This document shows, piece by piece, positions 57,579 to 64,000 of a stretch of DNA of 64,000 nucleotides (its first letter is position 1; each line of letters starts with the position of its first letter). The position numbers and the translations under genes were made by a program. A model generated the notes under the pieces. The model had not been told where the DNA came from, searched no databases, and saw only the letters and a list, made by a program, of their open reading frames with translations. Source of the DNA: Seiridium cupressi (taxonomy: Eukaryota > Ascomycota > Sordariomycetes > Amphisphaeriales > Sporocadaceae); contig JARVKI010000067.1 of the NCBI GenBank assembly GCA_036674765.1, forward strand, positions 62,001 to 126,000, in the 5' to 3' direction.

Positions 57579-58997
57579 ACGCACAGCCCAAATCTTGACC
57601 CACACGTCGTCGACGTCCTCTCTCCCACTACTCTTCTCCCAACTTCACGACGACGATGAATTGGTTTGTATGAACATAGCACAGACAGGGGTCGGCGAAC
57701 GGAGACATAGCATGGCATGGCATGGATTTGGCACTTTAGCTGCTTATACATTTGTTTTGATTTCGGTATCTGCTTGCAACACGAGGCATGGAAAAAAAGG
57801 AGCTTCGGCAGTCAGAGGAGAGGACCGCGCCAAACGGAGTGCAGGCCATTTGGTGGGGTCTCGACTTTGGCATAGCCGTGTGATACTCACATGCATCTGT
57901 AAATTAGGACTTTGAGCATGAAGGCAGATGGGTAATAGAGGCGAACGATTCGCATGAGTTAATTTCTGTATGCGCCCATGAGCCGTGTTGATTGTATGTC
58001 GAGAACTTATGTCCAGCTACGTAGATGGCCGACCTCCGTTCCCAATCTTCCTTCAACACTAAATACGAATTCTCGCACAGTTGGCTGTGTACCCACGGCT
58101 TGTCCGTCCTCCAAGACACTGTCATCTGCGCATCAAATGCTTTGGCGGATCTGTGTGGTTCTTCTACTCGCCTCGCAGCCTATCTCACCCAGGCACTGTT
58201 CTGCAATGCTTTTCCAAAGGAACTGTCTTTGGCATCATACGAGATGAAAGAGTTCCGACGCCTTTATTTGCAACTTTGCAGGCAATGTAGGCCGCCACTG
58301 CCGCCGTCTCCTCCAATCCATACTCGCCAGTGGTCCAGATAGCTGTGTTCCTCTGGGGCAGGGCGAAGTAGGGAGCTCTCGAGCCAGCCTCAAGCTCTAG
58401 ACTAGCTGTAGCCGAACTAAATCGTTAGTAATTACTAATGAGATTATCTTTGCATAATAAATACCGATTATTTTCCAAGCTGAAAGATTACGGGTGCAAG
58501 TATCGAGATTAGACGCATTCTAAGCGGCCAATCAAAACCCGGAGTCTCAATTTTGGAGTTTTTGCTCACCATATGTATTCTATCCTGGATGTTTCGGCCG
58601 CTGCGGGACGGGCTAGCGGTTACCTGCGTGCATACCCCCGTTAGGTTGAGGTTGCTTCCAAGGATTCGGGTGCCGGCATCATCGATCCTACGGACGCTGA
58701 GCCGACGAGTTGTGGGTTGTGTGAAACAGTTGGGTGACAGCCGATTCGCATGTATGTTCTATTGTCTCTCCCGCTTTAGTATGCCCGCGGCTGGTGAGAA
58801 TCAGTTGCCAGCTGTTGTAGCTGCCTAAATGTGCACCAACCAAAACGACGCACTGCATGTTTGCTGTTGGTTGCAATGCGGCGTGTCCCCGTCTCCCTAG
58901 CCCCCTTGAGACCAGCGCAAAGGAGCCGGCAACCAGTTCTAGTACAGTCCTGTCTTGCCGTTGTCTTTACTAAACCTTAGGGTTACTCACTGTCAAA
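57579..58997. other. Intergenic region downstream of TOM1-type ligase
   Basis: About 1.4 kb lies between two plus-strand genes. It should hold the ligase 3' UTR and the promoter of the hydrolase. Short frames such as 58025-58342 lack domains. Nothing else is recognised. Confidence 0.5.
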
Positions 58998-59986
58998 ATG
59001 GCTTCACCTACCACCAGGCCTACAATCGTCCTAGTCCAGGGCTCTTTCCAGCCTCCAGAGGTGTATTATAGGCTTAGGGATGCTCTTCGTGGTTCCGGCT
59101 ACTCTGTTAACCAGCCCCCTTTACCAAGCTTGAACGATCAGGACAAGCCCGACTTCGCCTCCAAGAGCTTGACCGATGATGCGCTCTCTGTACGTTCCGA
59201 GATAAAGCGGCTCGTAGAGGCAGGTGAGACAGTAGTCCTGGTCATGCATTCTTACGGGGGCCTTGTTGGCAGTGAAGCCGTTATTGAAGATCTGTCTTTT
59301 GCTCAACGACGTTCAAACGGCCTCCACGGAGGCGTCAGTAAGCACGTCCTCCACCCCGTTCACATCCTGAATTCTCCTATTTCTACCTTCTAAAAGGCAT
59401 ACATTCGGAAGCGCCAGCTTCAAGGCCGTTGTACCCGCATGAATGAAGATCCGCCTGCCTTGAGGCGCTAGAAGTCGGGACTAACTTTGATTGCACAGTT
59501 CATCTGTTCTATTTTGCCGCGTTCATCTTGTCCAAAGGCCAATCTGTACTCGGCATATTCGGCGGGTCAGCCAATAACGATGTCAAGCCAGACGGCCGTT
59601 TCACCTTGAGTGACTCGGCTAATTTACTCTGTCATGATCTGCCCGAGCAGGAGGCCCAGTATTGGCAATCCAAAATCATCGACCAATCTTATGCAGTACA
59701 ACAGACCGAGATAACCAACGAGGCATACCGCTTTGTTTCTTCCACTTACGTCGTTTGCGAAGCCGACCGCGGTCCTCCTCCCCAATATCAGAAGATGTTT
59801 GGCACAGTCGCTGGGTCTGAGATTCAGAGGATCAACTCAGGAGCCGTCCCTGGTCACCCGTGGCGTGTGGCGCTCAGACTGAGAGTGTTCAGACCCATTG
59901 CGTGGTCCAATCTCGTGATAGCCGTTTCCGAATCTTTCGTTGTTTGCGGCGCTCCTGGTTCGAATGGCACCAAGGAGATATCATAG
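58998..59986 (+). CDS. Alpha/beta hydrolase with atypical C-terminus
   Basis: Exons 58998..59337 and 59499..59986 (161-nt intron) encode 275 aa. The N-terminus TIVLVQGSFQPPEVYYRLRD is the first strand and oxyanion region. The nucleophile elbow reads VVLVMHSYGG, with Met where most relatives have Gly before His-Ser. Splicing rebuilds GGVIHLFYFAAFILSKGQS, typical of these small fungal AB-hydrolases, and SSTYVVCEADRGPPP carries the acid residue. The usual C-terminal GHSP catalytic-His motif is replaced by SGAVPGHPWR, followed by a hydrophobic tail unlike the family (LRVFRPIAWSNLVIAV). So the last 50 residues may be altered, for example by a small indel, and activity is uncertain. There is no signal peptide; the substrate is unknown. 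Confidence 0.82.
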
Positions 59987-62782
59987 ATGGAATAGTGGCT
60001 TCAGGGCTGGAATGTTTGCGCATGCGATTGCACTATTAATCTCAATCATTGACCAAAGATTGGCCTGGCACCTATAGTTAGCTGGGACAAAACCTTTCAA
60101 GTCTCGTTCGGAGACTCACCGCTACGACTTGGCGCGGCCGATCTGTGTGGAGGATGAACGAGTAGATAGCCCATAATCGCACGCACGACACTGCTACAGC
60201 AAATGCGCCAATTCCGAACAGGCCATATAAGATCAGTTTATCTTTTGCTTTAATATGGAGCTTCCTGAGTATAGGGATAGGAAGGACAAGAACCCATAAG
60301 TCGGTAACTATACTGAGAATCGCAGTAACTAGTCCAAATTATATCAGCACTAAAACTATCAAACAATTTCTGGGAACAATATATCTTACAAATAAAAAAA
60401 CTCATAATGTTGAAGCACCATCGGGGCTGTGTCATTGTGATATCCCAGGCTTTATTAACAGGTCAGCATTGACCAATCGTACCTCCGGCGCACACAATAT
60501 AGAATACTGTAAGGAGTGCCAATGTACTACGACACAGAAAACGAACTTTTCGCTCACGGCTAGATTTTCGTTAAAACCAAAAGTTTATACAGCAAGGACG
60601 GTGGATATACCAAACCTCAAATATAAAAATACGATTGACGACTTGACACCAAAAAGTGCAGTATAATAAAGAAGCTGAGTGGCGAATATAGACTGGTTAT
60701 ATCAGTTTCGGAGTTTGCTGAGAATATACAACTATTAGTTCGTGCCTACCTTTAATATAACTGAGGACAGCAACCGTCGATCCGGCGCACGGCCTCATTC
60801 GCACTTTCACTTGCCAATGCGTTGAGGATGTCGATTTTGCGCGGGGTCAGGGATTTTCCTCGTATTGACTCAAGCGGAAATAGAGAACCTTCGAGCTCGG
60901 GCATGATGCTGGGTCTCCTTCTTATGCAGAGAAATTAAGGCAAGTTGATAAGGAATGAGAAGACAGTGAGTTGGGGCCAATATGTCAGGGCGGCAGCAAT
61001 TTGCTGTGCCGACGACCAGGCGGAGGCCCCACTCCTTCTAAGCGCCCCCCAACCAGAAATCGACTTTGGGATGTTGGTTGGATCAACCTCAGCCCCAGAA
61101 CAATCATGGCCACCAGGCTCTCGGCACGAAACACGACTGCTACTAACACTCACTTGTTGGTACATTTCTCTCTTCATTGTGTCCAGCTGGGTAGGTAAGC
61201 ACTTCGGCTATATTCTTGTCCGCTCATGAACCAATGCGTAGTTACGCCTGCCACGGGCACACGTGAGCGAGGTCATGCCGGCTCAGATTTCTAATGCTAT
61301 TTCCAACCAAATGCGGAGTTTCAGACCCACCAGCTGCTGTGGCTGAACGTATGTGTGTTGCGCTAAAAAGAAAATTGTTCGAAAAGATATGATTGAGGGA
61401 TTATTAGTCATCGAGTAATTTGACCAGGGATATATAAAATGCCGACGGCTAAATGTAAAAAGATGGGATGATTGGATTTGAGTCAAGTACTGAACGGTTG
61501 GGAGTCCCTGGGGTTTGTATGCACGATATGGTGGTAGTGGTGTATAAGTGACCCCACACCCGTCTTACCCACACACTTTGACACTAAGTAGAATCCTTCA
61601 GAGACCAGTTTTGAAATTTTGGCTTAGACTTGGTCGTGTTCAGATCATAATTACGATTGTCCTAAGGGCAAAAAATCACGCCTTCAATGTCCTCACTCCT
61701 TATCTGCCGGATTTCACAGTTAGTCTGGCAGCTATACAACGTGCAACAATACCCTGGTTGCTAACAAAAGACTAGATAGATGTGAAAGTTCTTTGATCAA
61801 ATTAGTTTCTGTATACGTGGCCAACTTGTGTGACCTCATTAAAGCCTTCGAGGTCGATTGCAACAGACGCGACATCATCTTTACCAGGACTGTTTAGCGT
61901 GATCTCTTTGAAACGTTCCATTGGAGAAACAAAGAGATGGTTGTTCTTTGTTCTGGGGGAGATTTGCGCTCCTTAGCTATGAGACGTGATGGGATTTGGA
62001 ATCAGCAATGAAAAATGCCAAGTTAGGGCCCATCTGCTATGCGAAGATTCATGAAATGCGAAGCCCCTGAAACCCTGCTTGAATCCTTAGCCTACAGGTA
62101 AAGTGCTCGGTTTCTGCACAAGTCCGACATGATGCCTAGAAATTGCGTTAGGCTTCAATATAATAGTAATCATTCCTAATCGCCCTTGTATTGTTACAGT
62201 CATCATTTTATCATCCTTTCTTCCGTAGGTGGAAGCTACCCCGCGCTAGGCAGGGAGAAGAAAACCACAGAGCGGAATTTGGGCCGGCCCACGCCGATCC
62301 ACTGCCTCCCCACACCTGAGAGAAGGTTTGCCGCAGCCTGCGACGAATCGGCGCACTCCAATTTTTGTGAGAGCTGGTAAGGCTGGTCCCAAGCAAAATC
62401 TTTCTTTCAAACGCAAGCTACATTTAGTCAAAGCTCGTCACGAAAGTAGAGACCTTGTGAATCACATCGGCAGGCCTGCAAGACGCATGACAGCAAACGA
62501 CCGACCATTCGACCCCTTGACGCCTCCAATTCTTGATACCCCTCCAACGAAATCCACAAAACCCACGAACCACCGAGCGAGAACATTGCACGAGCTCCAG
62601 CTGCCTCTGCCGCCCTGCTGCCACCCTTCGCCGATTGGATCCGTTAGAGTTCGCATTACCGCATTTGTACAACCGCGAAACCGGCTGCAGTGCTACAGAC
62701 CAAGGACGCAAATTTGTTATTCCAATACCCATACCGTACCCAATCTCGAACACCGAGCTCTTCTTCCCTTTCTCTGGTCAAT
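59987..62782. other. AT-rich, gene-poor region
   Basis: This 2.8-kb gap lies between the hydrolase and the PRPP synthetase. The stretch from about 60.2 to 62.2 kb is clearly AT-rich (runs such as 60300-60420) and has only short frames. The last 500 bp should be the PRPP synthetase promoter and leader. Decayed repeat sequence is possible, but no element end or coding remnant was recognised. Confidence 0.5.
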
Positions 62783-63953
62783 ATGGGCGACATGGCGAAC
62801 GAGATCAAATTGCTCTCGGGCAACAGCCATCCGAGCTTGGCCAAGTCCGTTGCTGATCGGTAGGTTGACTTGCTCTCTCTTCGCGCATCTCTGGCCTTGA
62901 GAAAAAGGAGGAATCGGTGTCACTCCAGTGTTCTCGGCGGCCAATTACAAGCACGGCTAGTACCCTCCAACGCAAACGCGCGGGAAGGGAGAACGGCCGA
63001 GGAGTTCTGGGGTTGAGCCGCTGTCAGTTCGGGAGCGTGAAGCTAAACATGTACCTTTCAGGCTCGGCATCGAGATCGCAAAGACCATGTCCCTGAACTA
63101 CTCGAATCAGGAAACCTCAGTCACAGTCGGTGAATCTGTCCGAGACGAAGACGTCTTCATCCTGCAATCCACTGCCCCGAACAACATCAACGACGGCCTC
63201 ATGGAGCTGTTGATCATGATCCACGCCTGTCGAACCGCCAGCGCCCGCCGCATCACTGCCGTCATCCCGAACTTCCCATATGCTAGACAGGACAAGAAAG
63301 ACAAGAGTAGAGCTCCCATATCTGCCAAGCTCATCGCAAACATGCTGGTCACTGCCGGCTGCAACCACGTCATAACCATGGACCTCCATGCCAGTCAGAT
63401 CCAGGGATTCTTCAACGTCCCCGTGGACAACCTATATGCGGAGCCCAGCGTTCTGAGATGGATCAGGGAGAACTTGGGCGGAGAGGACATCGTTATTGTC
63501 AGTCCGGATGCTGGTGGTGCCAAGAGAGCTACCTCGATAGCCGACCGTCTCGACAGGGGCTTCGCCCTCATTCACAAGGAGCGTCCTCGCCCTAACGTCG
63601 TGGGCCGTATGGTGCTGGTTGGAGACGTCAGAGACAAGGTAGCCATCCTGGTAGACGACATGGCAGATACCTGCGGTACTCTCGCGAAAGCTGCCCAAGT
63701 TTTGTCAGAGAACGGAGCTCGCGAAGTTGTTGCCATCGTCACGCATGGCATCCTGAGCGGAGATGCCATCAACATCCTCAACAACAGTGTCCTATCTCGC
63801 ATCGTGGTTACGAACACCGTCCCGCTAGGCGAGAAGGAACAGCAATGCAAGAAGCTGAAGGTCATTGACGTCTCGCCCACCATCGCCGAAGCTATCCGAC
63901 GAACACACAATGGCGAGAGCGTCAGTTTCTTGTTCACGCACGCGCCCGTCTAG
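62783..63953 (+). CDS. PRS: Ribose-phosphate pyrophosphokinase (PRPP synthetase)
   Basis: Exons 62783..62859 and 63062..63953 (202-nt intron) encode 322 aa, full family length. The N-terminus reads [20 protein letters not shown], joined to [20 protein letters not shown]. Further signatures are [15 protein letters not shown], the flexible ATP-binding loop [42 protein letters not shown], and the PRPP/ribose-5-phosphate loop [15 protein letters not shown] near residue 221. Reaction: ribose-5-phosphate plus ATP gives PRPP and AMP, feeding purine, pyrimidine, histidine, tryptophan and NAD synthesis; cytosolic. Two in-frame ATGs (62783, 62792) are possible starts. No non-homologous insert of the yeast Prs1/Prs5 type is seen. 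The gene is complete. Confidence 0.97.
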
Positions 63954-64000
63954 GGACCCGGCATCGGTATGTGAAAGAAGGAAAGGAGCATGGCAAGGAG
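63954..64000. other. 3' flank of PRPP synthetase at window end
   Basis: Only 47 bp of non-coding sequence remains after the stop codon; nothing is recognised. Confidence 0.6.

Noticed and set aside
1..64000. tRNA, rRNA, CRISPR arrays, transposase genes and terminal repeats
   Set aside because: I scanned for tRNA B-box sequences, repeated spacers, transposase motifs and long repeats by eye and saw none; a covariance-model or repeat search could still find some.

Overview
The window is nuclear DNA from a filamentous ascomycete (Pezizomycotina). The evidence is short introns (about 48-216 nt) with GT..AG ends and TGCTAAC/CTAAC-type branch points, three Zn2Cys6 transcription factors, a Cip1-like secreted protein, and clear fungal orthologues (PHO88, RAD14/XPA, TOM1/HUWE1-type HECT ligase, PRPP synthetase). 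I saw no prokaryotic operons, CRISPR array, tRNA, rRNA or transposase. Exon borders below were read by eye and checked for frame closure; all are predictions without transcript data.

Layout. (1) 1-2770, minus: a Zn2Cys6 factor running off the left edge. (2) 5585-7731, minus: a second Zn2Cys6 factor whose zinc cluster is split over four exons, two of them 13 and 10 nt. (3) 10699-12268, plus: a cysteine-rich single-pass membrane protein with sensor-like architecture. (4) 13870-14550, plus: a Nudix hydrolase, convergent with (5) 15101-16929, minus: a five-exon MFS sugar transporter of the fucose-permease type. (6) 20463-21710, plus: mannosyl-3-phosphoglycerate synthase (GT55), a compatible-solute enzyme best known from hyperthermophiles. 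(7) 22905-23313, minus: a small Ser/Lys-rich protein. (8) 24383-26809, plus: a third Zn2Cys6 factor. (9) 27441-28393, plus: an unrecognised protein.

From about 29.7 to 35 kb lies a decaying accessory segment. It holds a disrupted secreted-protein gene, an intact Cip1-like gene (plant-biomass associated) and an amidohydrolase pseudogene with two frameshifts and a nonsense codon. Next come a 706-aa unknown membrane protein (36234-38354, plus) and an unknown 266-aa protein (38545-39345, minus).

From 40.5 kb the window turns to core housekeeping genes, all on the plus strand: PHO88, RAD14, the 12.3-kb TOM1-type E3 ligase (about 4,111 aa), then an alpha/beta hydrolase, an AT-rich gene-poor gap (about 60-62.7 kb), and PRPP synthetase at the right edge. 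The contrast between a regulatory/accessory left half, with broken genes and long gaps, and a dense conserved right half is the main structural feature. I did not find a coherent multi-gene system that I would call undescribed. The most interesting leads are the fungal MpgS, the micro-exon zinc cluster, in-frame introns in regulators, and the Cip1/pseudogene island.
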